Assembly: GCF_009828925.2 (NCBI RefSeq)
Contig: NZ_WUTY02000001.1
Coordinates: 3,998,492-4,062,491, forward strand
DNA length: 64,000 nucleotides
Reading direction: 5' to 3'
From: Methylicorpusculum oleiharenae
GTDB lineage: Bacteria; Pseudomonadota; Gammaproteobacteria; Methylococcales; Methylomonadaceae
Shown here: positions 1 to 11,223 of the stretch, piece by piece
How positions within the stretch are numbered: position 1 is the stretch's first letter
How the letters are laid out: every line of letters begins with the position of its first letter
Notes under the pieces: model-generated
The model's input: only the letters and a program-made list of their open reading frames with translations
Told to the model about the DNA's origin: nothing
Database searches by the model: none
Translations under genes and position numbers: made by a program

Positions 1-501
1 TTATTAGCCGTAATCTGCGGCGGTTTGATTGCTGTTGTCAATTATTTATCGGGTGATGTGACAGCAGGAACCGGCTATCAACAAATCAAATTGATTTTAA
101 AGGGTATTCAGCCAATGGAGCCTTCTTATCCGTTCCTAAAGATGATAGCAACCTGTGCCACTTTTTTTAGCGGAATACCCAGCGGAATTTTTGTTCCTTC
201 ACTTGCAACAGGCGCAGGAATTGGCGTCAATTTGGCTAACTGGTTTCCCATCGCGCCCCTATCAGCTATGATTTTGTTGACCATGACTGCTTATTTTTCG
301 GGCATGCTTCAGTCTCCACTGACGTCATTTGTTATTGTCATGGAAATGACCAATAGTCATGAAATACTCATTCCTTTAATGGCAGCCGCGTTTTTAGCGA
401 ATGGGACATCGAAACTTATTAATCCTGTACCTTTGTATCTTGCATTATTTAACGCCTCTAAATACCAATTAAACAAGCAAGTTAAGATCAATGAAAGCTG
501 A
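1..501 (+). CDS. ClC-family chloride channel/antiporter, C-terminal part
   Basis: The reading frame is open from base 1, so the gene starts outside the window; about 166 residues are visible. The segment contains the ClC signature GIFVPSLATGA, whose Phe and surrounding residues form part of the anion pathway in this family, preceded by a GTGYQQI stretch and followed by three to four hydrophobic helices. The protein ends shortly after the last membrane segment (PLYLALF), so there are no C-terminal CBS domains. The family moves Cl- across the inner membrane, as a channel or as a Cl-/H+ exchanger; the gating glutamate that would separate these lies upstream and cannot be seen. It is followed by a repeat-bearing intergenic stretch and a gene on the opposite strand. 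Confidence 0.9.
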   Translation, partial: LLAVICGGLIAVVNYLSGDVTAGTGYQQIKLILKGIQPMEPSYPFLKMIATCATFFSGIPSGIFVPSLATGAGIGVNLANWFPIAPLSAMILLTMTAYFSGMLQSPLTSFVIVMEMTNSHEILIPLMAAAFLANGTSKLINPVPLYLALFNASKYQLNKQVKINES

Positions 502-542
502 CCTTGATCTGGTTTCAGCGGAGCAACAAAACACAGCGTCTA

Positions 543-584
543 GGTTGCGGTTGTCGATAGCCAACCCAATATTCAAGGCCATGG
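543..584 (-). repeat. Copy of dispersed 'TTGGGTTGGCTATCG' palindromic repeat
   Basis: The block GATAGCCAACCCAATATTCA with its flanks is almost identical to 55447-55482 and matches, in reverse orientation, the right half of the repeats at 19729-19829 and 50190-50287 (TGAAATGTTGGGTTAGCTAT). The four copies form a small intergenic repeat family. A short open frame that runs over this copy (491-700) is not considered a gene. Confidence 0.7.
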
Positions 585-635
585 CGTTAGCCGAACTAAT
601 AGGCTCTACCCCCTCAAGAATCAGCATGGACTTAA

Positions 636-1973
636 TTAATCAAAAGCGGCGATTGGCTCAGCGACGTCACCGCTGTTTTCCGCCAGTTTTTCAGATTTAG
701 CAGTAAAAGCTTCAGTAGGCCGTTTCAAGTCTCGGCCTAAGGTTGCTTTTCGCATGGCGTTGATGACGGTAGGGTTGGGAGAAAAATATTCGGGTGTATT
801 CCATTGACTCCATTTGTTTTTTATCGTGTTTAAATCATCCGAAGCAATATCGGCAACATTGCTGTTTTGCGCTTCTGTGTTATACATGCCCCAGTTATTG
901 CGTCCCATCACCTTATAAGTCCACGTTGTCCAGTGGCTGCCGGTTTCTGTAAATTGCTGAAGTCCGTAATCCCAGGAATCGGCATTAGCGAACAATGTAA
1001 ACTCCCCTATAAAATGCGGTACGTTATATTTTGAACCCCAATTTTGAGCTTCCTGTATCCACCCATCCACAGCATTTTTCATCACTGTAAAATCTTCATT
1101 GTTTTGCCATTGGTAGTAGTGCAAAGAATAGACGACATTCTCCCAATTTTTCTCTTGGGGATTCGGAAGCGTATCCCACCACCAAATTGCTTCCATAAAT
1201 ATGATGTGGTCGGGATCAATCGCTCGGATAGCCTGATACAAGGAGTCATAAAGGTTAACTACCTCAGACCCCATCCTCCCTGGAAAGGTTTCGGAGGGTT
1301 CATTTATCAGGTCATAACCGGCCACAGCGGCATTGTCTTTAAAACGCGTGGCAAGGGTTTCCCAAAATTCTATCAGTTGATTCTGATAAAGCGGGGTGGA
1401 ATAAAGCAGCGGACCGTTTTGCCGTCCTGAATGATGGGCTCCGTTTTGTGAACCCGGCGCGCCATGCAGATCAAGTATGGTGTAGAGCCCATACTCAAGC
1501 GCTTTGTTTACAGTCCATTCAATCCTGGATAAATCAATGGCGCCTGTATCGTCCAGTCTCCAGTTGCCCTCATCATCCATATGATTAAACGCATAGACTG
1601 GCAAACGGATACAGTTGAGGCCGGCTTCGGCGATGTTCTTGAAATCAATTTCTGTGATCCATGAATCCCAGTAAGCGTTATATAACTCCCAGACAGCATC
1701 TTTACCAAAACGATCGGTAAGAATATTTCGCGCATCCCATTCATTTGATGCACCGGTTAAAGGCGACATCCAGGGTTCGTGCCCCCTCCAACCTCCCAGA
1801 TTGGTGCCGTAAAGATGAACATTTTTACCTTCACCATAATTGTCTCTGATATCCGGGCCATCGACTTTAAGAAAATCGGAAGCGAAACAACATAAAGGGG
1901 ACAATATTATCAAGGTCGAGAGTAAAACGGGGATTCTAGGTAAAATTGAGAGGAAATCAGATTTTAGTTTCAT
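636..1973 (-). CDS. Secreted glycoside hydrolase family 5 (exo-1,3-beta-glucanase-like)
   Basis: This 445-residue protein starts with a basic then hydrophobic segment ending near LCCFA, a plausible Sec signal peptide, so it should act outside the inner membrane. The mature part reads as a GH5 TIM barrel: GTNLGGWRGHEPW near the N-terminus, DLHGAPGSQNG, the acid/base motif LINEPSE (Glu225) and the nucleophile motif IGEFT (Glu324), with HYYQWQ between them. The order and wording of these motifs resemble fungal-type exo-1,3-beta-glucanases more than classic endocellulases, so a beta-1,3-glucan substrate is inferred. I chose ATG 1973, which begins the signal peptide, over an upstream in-frame start at 2030 that would add 19 residues. 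The gene stands alone on its strand; its regulation is not visible. Confidence 0.85.
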   Translation of the reverse strand: MKLKSDFLSILPRIPVLLSTLIILSPLCCFASDFLKVDGPDIRDNYGEGKNVHLYGTNLGGWRGHEPWMSPLTGASNEWDARNILTDRFGKDAVWELYNAYWDSWITEIDFKNIAEAGLNCIRLPVYAFNHMDDEGNWRLDDTGAIDLSRIEWTVNKALEYGLYTILDLHGAPGSQNGAHHSGRQNGPLLYSTPLYQNQLIEFWETLATRFKDNAAVAGYDLINEPSETFPGRMGSEVVNLYDSLYQAIRAIDPDHIIFMEAIWWWDTLPNPQEKNWENVVYSLHYYQWQNNEDFTVMKNAVDGWIQEAQNWGSKYNVPHFIGEFTLFANADSWDYGLQQFTETGSHWTTWTYKVMGRNNWGMYNTEAQNSNVADIASDDLNTIKNKWSQWNTPEYFSPNPTVINAMRKATLGRDLKRPTEAFTAKSEKLAENSGDVAEPIAAFD

Positions 1974-2039
1974 AAATATCACTATGGCTATTTTTGCCAA
2001 AAGTCCAAAATGGCAAATTTTCCATTTCACTAATATGTC

Positions 2040-4624
<2,585 letters not shown>

Positions 4625-4628
<4 letters not shown>

Positions 4629-4897
4629 ACAGTCGACTGCATTTGAAAAAAAAGATTGAGAGTCAGATAAAACGGATAAAACAAGCGGATAAAGACCGAC
4701 CCAATTTATTGTCGCAGACTATTTACATCGGCACGCTGGGTTTAGTCATGGTGCTGCCCATTGTGGCCGGAACCTATTTAGGGCATTGGCTGGATAGCGG
4801 CGTACCCGGTTATTCGATGCGCTGGACACTGAGCCTTTTGTTTCTGGGTGTCCTGATAGGAATTGCCAATGTCTATTTTTTAATTAAAGAATTATAG
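4625..4897 (+). CDS. atpQ: N-type ATPase accessory membrane protein AtpQ (AtpI-like)
   Basis: This 90-residue protein has a basic amphipathic head of about 30 residues and two transmembrane helices (about 33-52 and 66-86) joined by GHWLDSGVPGYS, as in AtpI/AtpQ-type proteins. AtpI relatives are thought to help c-ring assembly or Mg2+ uptake. It starts within the ATGA overlap with atpC. Canonical N-ATPase operons carry a second small membrane gene, atpR, between atpQ and atpB; here only 8 bases separate this gene from atpB, so no atpR exists at that position. Confidence 0.85.
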
Positions 4898-4905
4898 GCA
4901 TACCC

Positions 4906-5565
4906 ATGGAAAACGAGTTTTATGTTGCCTTAGGTCTGCTGATGATAAGTGGTTCTATCATAACCACATGGGGTATCATGCTGGTCATTGCCTGTCTGGC
5001 CTGGATTTCGACGCGACATCTGGAAAGGCTGCCGGATTCTGTGCAAACCACTGTAGAAACTATCGTGTCGGCCATTGATGAAGCCATTCTTGCCGTTGCA
5101 CCACAACACGGCCGGCAGATTTTGCCTTTCATTGCAACTCTCTGGTTGTTTTTACTGATTGCCAATTTGGTTGGCTTGATCCCCGGCTTGCATTCCCCCA
5201 CCCGTGATCTGTCAGTGACTTGCGCCTTGGCTGTGCTGGTGTTTTTTTCAGCACACTGGTTTGGCATCAAAAATCTGGGCTTGAAAAACTATCTGCGTCA
5301 TTATTTATCACCCAGCCCGATTTTATTACCGTTTCATTTGATCAGTGAATTGTCCCGAACGCTGGCACTGGCCATTCGCCTGTTCGGCAATATCATGAGC
5401 CTGGAAATGGCTGCTATGTTAATTTTATTGGTGGCCGGTTTTCTGGCCCCTATTCCGATTTTGATGCTGCACATCATCGAAGCCTTGGTGCAAGCCTATA
5501 TTTTCGGCATGCTGGCTTTGATCTATCTGGCCGGTGCCATGCAGTCTCAACAACCTAACTCATAG
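4906..5565 (+). CDS. atpB: N-type ATPase subunit a
   Basis: This 219-residue membrane protein forms the stator half-channels facing the c ring. The essential arginine is present in LALAIRLFGN (Arg158), the counterpart of E. coli aArg210, followed by the typical long C-terminal helix with AYIFGMLALIYLAGA. About five to six hydrophobic helices are visible. The position after atpQ and before atpE fits the N-ATPase order. No atpR-like extension is fused to its N-terminus. Confidence 0.92.
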   Translation: MENEFYVALGLLMISGSIITTWGIMLVIACLAWISTRHLERLPDSVQTTVETIVSAIDEAILAVAPQHGRQILPFIATLWLFLLIANLVGLIPGLHSPTRDLSVTCALAVLVFFSAHWFGIKNLGLKNYLRHYLSPSPILLPFHLISELSRTLALAIRLFGNIMSLEMAAMLILLVAGFLAPIPILMLHIIEALVQAYIFGMLALIYLAGAMQSQQPNS

Positions 5566-5844
<279 letters not shown>

Positions 5845-5910
5845 AAAGCCGAAAATTCCAACATCACGGAACTGCACGTTAATGCTTTTTAACGATTCAC
5901 CCGTCATCAA

Positions 5911-6666
5911 ATGCTTATGGATTTTAACGTCTCGACCTTTTTTCTTGAAATATTCAATTTCCTGATATTGCTGTGGGTGCTGCAAAGGCTGTTTTATAAA
6001 CCTTTATTGGAGGTTATCGCCAAGCGCAAGCGCTTTATCGACCAGACCGTCTCCGAAGCCAATACGACCCGGCAACAGGCCGAAGCGCTTCGCGACCAGT
6101 ATCAAAACCGGCAACAGCAGTGGGAGCAGGAAAAGCAGGCTGCTTTAGACAGTTTTAATCAACAAATTGAAGCGGAAAGAACCCTGCAATTGAATAAACT
6201 GGTTACTGATCTTGAGGATGAAAAGCAGAAATTACAGGTAACGGTATCCCGCCAGCAAGAAGAATTCAAAATGCTGGCAGAAAAACAGGCTTTAAAAAAC
6301 GGCGCCCGATTTGCCGCATTATTGCTGCAACAAACGGCTTCTGAAGAATTGGAAGCAAAATTAACAAGCCTGTTAATCGATAAGCTATCAACTTTACCGG
6401 ATGAATGCAGTTCTTCACTTCATCTGCTGAAAACCGAAAAATCCATACCCATAAAAATAAGCAGTGCTTACCCCCTGCCTAATGAGCTTCGCGAACAACT
6501 CGAACTAAAACTTAACGCATTGATCGATGGCACTATCAACATTCAATATTTTCAAGCTGAGGAATTAATTGCAGGCGTGCGTATCGATATCGGCTCGTGG
6601 GAGTTAAATGCGAATCTTCAACACGAATTAAGCGCATTTGCAGAGCTTGCTGATGAAATCGTGTAA
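5911..6666 (+). CDS. atpF: N-type ATPase subunit b with delta-like C-terminus
   Basis: The 251-residue protein begins with one membrane helix (about 6-30), continues as a long charged coiled coil with many Gln, Glu, Lys and Arg residues (about 40-150), and ends in a globular part. That end contains ISSAYPLPNELREQLE, then EELIAGVRIDIGS and a terminal amphipathic helix, the layout of the delta subunit C-terminal domain (a beta strand, two helices, LIGGhxhxxG). Since no atpH is present, this protein probably does the work of both b and delta in the outer stalk. The start could be ATG 5911 or ATG 5917; neither has a clear ribosome site. It is 66 bases from atpE, the largest gap in the operon. Confidence 0.88.
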   Translation: MLMDFNVSTFFLEIFNFLILLWVLQRLFYKPLLEVIAKRKRFIDQTVSEANTTRQQAEALRDQYQNRQQQWEQEKQAALDSFNQQIEAERTLQLNKLVTDLEDEKQKLQVTVSRQQEEFKMLAEKQALKNGARFAALLLQQTASEELEAKLTSLLIDKLSTLPDECSSSLHLLKTEKSIPIKISSAYPLPNELREQLELKLNALIDGTINIQYFQAEELIAGVRIDIGSWELNANLQHELSAFAELADEIV

Positions 6667-6687
6667 GTCAAACAGCGGTATCCGCAC

Positions 6688-8169
6688 ATGCCTGTAACCC
6701 GTGTTCTTGATCAACAATCTGAATGGTTAGCCAGTTATCAGCCGGGCCTGCGGGTCAGAGAAAAAGGCAGCGTCGTTTCCATTGGCGACGGCATCAGCTG
6801 GATCAGAGGCTTGCCTTCCGCCGCAATTGAAGATGTTTTGATTTTTGCCGACGGCAGCCGAGGTATGGTTTTTGACCTTAACCGTGACAGGATAGGTGCA
6901 ATCTTACTCTATGAAACAGAATATCTAACGGCCGCGACGTCTGTTCGCCTGGCCAAACATTCGCTCAGTATTCCCGTCGGCAACGAATTTATCGGCCGGA
7001 TTGTTGATCCTATGGGTATGCCGCTCGATGGTTTGGCTGCCCCCACCTCATTAATGCGAGAAAATCTTGAAAAGGCCTCTCCAGCCATTACGGCGCGAGA
7101 TTTTGTTGAAAAGCCCTTGTACACCGGCATCAAAATTATTGACACCTTGATACCCATAGGAAAAGGTCAGCGTCAGTTAATCATAGGCGATGAAGGCCTA
7201 GGCAGAAGCTCGATTGCCATTGACGCGGTGATCAATCAAAAAAATCAGAATGTTATCTGCATTTACGTGTTGATCGGTCAAAAACGTTCAGCCGTGGTCA
7301 ACACCATAGACATTTTAAGGAAACAAGGCGCGCTTGATTATACGGTCTGCGTTGTTGCAGAGGCTACGGCATTGCCGGGCCTGCAATATATCGCGCCGTT
7401 TGCCGGTTGCGCGTTGGCCGATTATTGGATGTCTCAAGGCAGAGATACGCTGATTATTTACGATGATTTATCCACCCACGCCAAAACCTACCGGGAACTT
7501 TCGTTATTATTGCGTCGTCCGCCGGGTAGAGAGGCTTATCCGGGGGATATTTTCTTTGTCCATTCCAGATTACTGGAACGATCGACGCGCTTAAATGCTA
7601 AAAACGGCGGCGGCAGCATGACCGCGTTGCCTATTGTCGAAACTCAACAAGGGGAAATTTCGGCTTATATTCCCACCAATCTGATTTCAATTACCGACGG
7701 CCAAATCTATCTGGACAGCAACCTCTTCGTTTCAGGGTTTCGTCCGGCGATTGATATTACCAAATCGGTTTCGCGGATTGGCGGCAAAGCTCAACACCAA
7801 GCAATTCGTGATCAAGCCGGTAAAATGAAATTGGATTACCTGCAGTTTCTGGAATTGGAAACCTTCACCCGTTTCGGGCAACGTCTAGAAGCCTCGATGG
7901 AGGAGCGCATCAAACGCGGCAGAATTTTGCGGGAAATACTCAAGCAAGATCGGCTGTCACCGCTGAGCAATCTCTTTCAGCTTGCCTGGCTAAAAAGCTT
8001 CAATGGCGGTTATTTCGATGCCGTTGACCTGTCTGAAATTGGGCCAAGGCTCAGCAAAATTGAACAGTTCTCGCACACATCGGGCCTGACTCTTGACAGC
8101 AGCGAAGAGCAATGGCGAGGAGCTCTTGATGAGTGGTTTAAACCAATTGCGGAGGCCCAAGCCACATGA
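6688..8169 (+). CDS. atpA: N-type ATPase subunit alpha with altered P-loop
   Basis: This 493-residue protein is the non-catalytic F1 alpha subunit. The N-terminal beta barrel, the nucleotide-binding domain and the arginine finger in KSVSRIGG are all recognisable. The P-loop, normally GDRQTGKT, reads GDEGLGRS (167-174), so the phosphate-binding lysine is Arg173 and the threonine is Ser174. Nucleotide held at this site is regulatory in F1 enzymes, so the change could alter how Mg-ADP inhibition is relieved; that consequence is inferred. The frame is intact over its whole length, so this is not a decayed gene. The next gene begins in an ATGA overlap. Confidence 0.93.
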   Translation: MPVTRVLDQQSEWLASYQPGLRVREKGSVVSIGDGISWIRGLPSAAIEDVLIFADGSRGMVFDLNRDRIGAILLYETEYLTAATSVRLAKHSLSIPVGNEFIGRIVDPMGMPLDGLAAPTSLMRENLEKASPAITARDFVEKPLYTGIKIIDTLIPIGKGQRQLIIGDEGLGRSSIAIDAVINQKNQNVICIYVLIGQKRSAVVNTIDILRKQGALDYTVCVVAEATALPGLQYIAPFAGCALADYWMSQGRDTLIIYDDLSTHAKTYRELSLLLRRPPGREAYPGDIFFVHSRLLERSTRLNAKNGGGSMTALPIVETQQGEISAYIPTNLISITDGQIYLDSNLFVSGFRPAIDITKSVSRIGGKAQHQAIRDQAGKMKLDYLQFLELETFTRFGQRLEASMEERIKRGRILREILKQDRLSPLSNLFQLAWLKSFNGGYFDAVDLSEIGPRLSKIEQFSHTSGLTLDSSEEQWRGALDEWFKPIAEAQAT

Positions 8170-9017
8170 GCCAAAGCCGCGAACTGCAACTGCATATTGG
8201 GCAAATGAACGAAATACGCAGTATTTTAAATTCGATGAAAAATCTCGCGTTGATCGAAATCCATAAATTAGCCCGCTTCCAGATCATTCAAGGCTGTGCG
8301 GTTGCAAATATTGAACAGGCAGCGCTTGATTTTCTGGATCATTATCCGGGGCTTAAAGCGGATGAAACGGATATGACGCATATTTACGTTTTGATAGGGA
8401 CAGAGCGGGGGTTTTGCGGCGATTTTAATGAACAATTGATACGCGCGATTCCAGTGCAGGCAAACCGGGGTATCATTGCTATTGGCACCCGCTTGCTCAG
8501 TAAATTTTCTGAGCATGAGCTGAATCTGCTTGCCTCTATTGAAGGCGCAACGGTAGTTGAAGAAGTACCGGCTGCTCTCAATCGGTTGATTGCGGCGATT
8601 AATTCACTGCAAAAAAATTACAGCACTCTGGCTTTGACAGTCATCTACCATGAAAACGAATTCCGAAGCATCAGACAGCGGCAACTTATCCCCCCTTTTT
8701 ATCCCCAACTTAAACGTAAACCCCTGGCCAATAATCGGCCGTTATTGACGCTTGATCCTGACGCATTTTTCCTGGGTTTGATAGACCACTACTTATTCGC
8801 TGTATTACACGAAATCTTTTATATTTCTCTCATAGCAGAAAATCACCTGCGCCTTCAGCACCTGGAAGGAGCCGTCAGGCACGTAGATACAGAAACGTTC
8901 AAGTTGCATCGTAAATCACAAATTTACCGTCAGGAAGAAATCACTGAAGAGATTGAGGTCATCCTGCTCAATACAGAAAGTGGTTTGCATGAGGGTTTGA
9001 GCAAGACATCAGATTAA
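8166..9017 (+). CDS. atpG: N-type ATPase subunit gamma
   Basis: This 283-residue protein has the gamma organisation: an N-terminal helix ([19 protein letters not shown]) that pairs with a C-terminal helix ([20 protein letters not shown]) to form the rotor shaft, and a central Rossmann-like part with [14 protein letters not shown]. It is more divergent than the other subunits, and the usual C-terminal motif (RMxAMxxAxxNA) is replaced by [13 protein letters not shown] tail of about 50 residues follows. It overlaps atpA by ATGA and closes the operon. A stem-loop (9095-9118) lies about 80 bases downstream. Confidence 0.88.
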   Translation: MSQSRELQLHIGQMNEIRSILNSMKNLALIEIHKLARFQIIQGCAVANIEQAALDFLDHYPGLKADETDMTHIYVLIGTERGFCGDFNEQLIRAIPVQANRGIIAIGTRLLSKFSEHELNLLASIEGATVVEEVPAALNRLIAAINSLQKNYSTLALTVIYHENEFRSIRQRQLIPPFYPQLKRKPLANNRPLLTLDPDAFFLGLIDHYLFAVLHEIFYISLIAENHLRLQHLEGAVRHVDTETFKLHRKSQIYRQEEITEEIEVILLNTESGLHEGLSKTSD

Positions 9018-9064
9018 TGGCCCCAAACAGCATCAATGGTCGTCTATAAGTTTTCCTGATTATA

Positions 9065-9119
9065 AAGATGTTTCAGCTAACTATTCTGACGCGTCATTCC
9101 GGCAGGGATTGCCGGAATC
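9065..9119. repeat. Left part of a palindromic intergenic element split by the intron
   Basis: The sequence CATTCCGGCAGGGATTGCCG plus GAAT forms a strong stem-loop (9094-9118). The outer sequence AAGATGTTTCA is repeated inverted as TGAAACATCTT at about 11141-11151, and GCGTCAT mirrors ATGACGG near 11126. These ends suggest that the two flanks were one element before the group II intron entered directly after the stem-loop. Confidence 0.55.
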
Positions 9120-9647
9120 GTGCGCCCACGAGGGCAATTTATCAACAGGGTGGAAGTCCCTGTCGGCGTAAGCCATAACGCCGTAGCTGAAAGTAACTGC
9201 GTCATTGCGAAATGGGGTGGAGAGCAACTGGAAGCGAAAAGGCAGTCCGTAGGATAACGAATCCGATTCGGCAGGGCAAGGCGGCGAGTCTGCGATTTCA
9301 TGACGAAGCCTGAAAATCATCAGTTACGTTGACATGGCGAACGAAACGATAACTGGGCCTACCAAGTGGTTGGGAGCGGAATGTCAGGAAGGTAAGTTGA
9401 AGTAAGTGGGGAGACCTGCCGCTGAGGTGACGGTGGCAGGAGTCAGAGCCCTCATAGTAGTGACTCAGTAGATTGACAGAGAGAGAAAAAGAAGTCGCTC
9501 CCTGGAGAAGCGGAAAAGAAATCTCCAACAACAAGACGTTGTGTGAAACGCCTCTCTGTTACACGTCCAATAGACTGAAGAAATCACGGTAAGCAAAGCC
9601 GTGACGAGCGAAGGGGGGCAGGAAGAGAAAGAGGAGGACTACATAGA

Positions 9648-10976
9648 ATGCAGCTGAGACAAGCTATTTCGTCAGTGTTGGCAACAACTAAACAAGAAAC
9701 AGACAGCTACGACCGTTGGTCGTGGGTAGAAGCATCACTATGGACGAAACCTATGTTGACAGCGCTGGAAAACGGCGTAAAAGGCGGCAAATGGTTTAGT
9801 TTGATGGATAAAGTCTATGCGATGGCAACGCTACAAGCGGCTTGGCAACAAGTGCAAAGAAACAAGGGCAGCCATGGTGTAGACGGGATGAGTGTGGAAC
9901 GTTTTGCACTGAAGCAGGAGCATTATTTGCAAGAGCTACAACAAGCGTTAAAGGCGGGTAGTTATCAACCACTTCCGGTCAAACGGGTGTTTATCCCAAA
10001 AGCAGGAGGTGGCGAGCGACCACTTGGAATTCCAGCAGTTAAAGACCGAATTGTGCAAACAGCTCTGAAAATGATGATTGAACCCATTTTCGAGAACGAG
10101 TTTGTCGAACACAGTTACGGGTTCAGGCCACAAAGAGGCTGTAAAGATGCGCTAAGGATAGTCCATAAAGGCCTGAAAGCAGGTCAAACCTGGGTAGTGG
10201 ATGCGGATATGAAAAGTTTCTTCGATACCATTCCTCATGCCCCGCTAATGGCTGAAGTTGAAAAGCTCATTAGCGATGGTAAAGTTCTGCAACTGATACA
10301 CGCGTATTTGAAACAAGACATCATGGCTGGACTGGAACGCTGGACACCCAACGCGGGCACGCCCCAAGGGGCGGTCATTAGTCCGTTGTTGGCTAACCTG
10401 TATTTGCATTCATTAGACCAACGGATGGTTCAAGCCGGTTACACGATGGTCAGATACGCAGATGATTTTGTGATTCTCTGTCAAAGCCAGGAAGAAGCTC
10501 ACAGTGCTCTGGTGTTGATTCAGCAATGGGTCAATGCTAAGGGTTTGGCCTTGCATCCAGACAAAACCCATGTGGGGGATTGCTTGGAAGAAGGTCAAGG
10601 CTTTGAGTTTTTGGGGTATAGGTTTGAGGCGGGTAAGCGCTGGGTCAGAAAGAAAAGCCTAAAAGCGTTAAAAGACAAAATCAGAAGGAAGACCAAAAGG
10701 ACACGTGGTGACAGCATGGCAACGATTATAAAAGACCTTAATGCGATGCTTATAGGCTGGTTCAACTACTTTAAACACGCTCATGAATGGACGTTTCCAA
10801 AGCTTGACCGATTCATAAGGCGGCGCTTGCGAAGCCTAAGAAATAAACAAAGAACCGGACAATCAGGTTTTGGACGTTCAATACACCTAAGTCAACTGAT
10901 GCCAAATGCGTATTTTGCTAACCTTGGGCTTTTCACCATGAAAGAGGCTCATCGTATAGCTTGTCAATCCCGATGA
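9648..10976 (+). CDS. ltrA: Group II intron reverse transcriptase/maturase
   Basis: This 442-residue protein has the reverse-transcriptase domain with the catalytic YADD box (MVRYADDFVI), the RT motifs KSFFDTIPH and GTPQGAVISPLLANLYL, and the thumb motif FEFLGYRF, followed by the maturase (X) domain with LNAMLIGWFNYF. It ends soon after, so the HNH endonuclease domain is absent; such introns generally use nicked or single-stranded target DNA. The gene lies in domain IV of the intron at 9120-11063, and a purine-rich AGAGGAGG sequence lies about 12 bases before the ATG. The frame is intact, so the intron could be active. Confidence 0.93.
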   Translation: MQLRQAISSVLATTKQETDSYDRWSWVEASLWTKPMLTALENGVKGGKWFSLMDKVYAMATLQAAWQQVQRNKGSHGVDGMSVERFALKQEHYLQELQQALKAGSYQPLPVKRVFIPKAGGGERPLGIPAVKDRIVQTALKMMIEPIFENEFVEHSYGFRPQRGCKDALRIVHKGLKAGQTWVVDADMKSFFDTIPHAPLMAEVEKLISDGKVLQLIHAYLKQDIMAGLERWTPNAGTPQGAVISPLLANLYLHSLDQRMVQAGYTMVRYADDFVILCQSQEEAHSALVLIQQWVNAKGLALHPDKTHVGDCLEEGQGFEFLGYRFEAGKRWVRKKSLKALKDKIRRKTKRTRGDSMATIIKDLNAMLIGWFNYFKHAHEWTFPKLDRFIRRRLRSLRNKQRTGQSGFGRSIHLSQLMPNAYFANLGLFTMKEAHRIACQSR

Positions 10977-10993
10977 GGAAATTCTCGACTGGA

Positions 10994-11026
10994 GAGCCGT
11001 GTGCGGGAAAACCGCACGCACGGTTC
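10994..11026 (+). ncRNA. Group II intron domain V
   Basis: The 33-base hairpin has the expected basal stem GAGCCGT/ACGGTTC, an upper stem GTGCGG/CCGCAC and a GAAA-type loop. It is the catalytic core of the intron and the strongest evidence for the element. Confidence 0.85.
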
Positions 11027-11063
11027 GGAGGGAGGGGAGGTTAATAGCCTTCCCTACCCCTAT

Positions 11064-11152
11064 CAGGTCACATGGATAGCTCGAAGCTTACCATCCATGG
11101 CACTGGATGCCCGTTTCCCGACGGGCATGACGGGCGCTTGAAACATCTTGCT
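11064..11152. repeat. Right part of the palindromic element split by the intron
   Basis: Two stem-loops are visible: CATGGAT...ATCCATG around AGCTCGAAGCTT (11070-11098), and ATGCCCGT...ACGGGCAT (11107-11128). With the left part at 9065-9119 it would rebuild an element of about 145 bases if the intron were removed. Confidence 0.55.
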
Positions 11153-11167
11153 AATCAGGTAAGTTTT

Positions 11168-11194
11168 TAGTAGCGGCCTCTTGGCCGCTCCTGC
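11168..11194. repeat. REP-like palindrome
   Basis: AGCGGCCTCTTGGCCGCT forms a short perfect stem (11172-11189) in the same style as 18796-18822 and 55558-55580. It lies 30 bases after the stop of the last gene of the minus-strand export locus and could act as a transcript end, though no T-run follows. Confidence 0.45.
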
Positions 11195-11223
11195 AGATAT
11201 TAAGATAAGTCAGCCTGTCAAAA

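Larger units (their letters stand above)
9120..11063 (+). mobile_element. Group II intron
   Basis: The 5' end GTGCGCCC follows the usual GUGYG rule. About 500 bases of structured RNA precede the reverse-transcriptase frame. Behind that frame lies a clear domain V (10994-11026, GAGCCGTGTGCGGGAAAACC and its closing arm GCACGGTTC) and a domain VI stem containing an A bulge (GGGAGGTTAATAGCCTTCCC), ending near CCCTAT. The exact 3' end may be off by a few bases. The intron lies between two halves of a palindromic intergenic repeat, downstream of atpG, so it disrupts no gene. Insertion right after a stem-loop recalls class C introns, but I did not assign a class. Confidence 0.85.

Noticed and set aside
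491-700. 69-codon open frame after the ClC gene
   Set aside because: It overlaps the ClC stop, runs through a dispersed palindromic repeat and into the end of the GH5 gene on the other strand.
9081-9534. Several minus-strand frames of 74-79 codons
   Set aside because: They fall within the structured 5' RNA of the group II intron.
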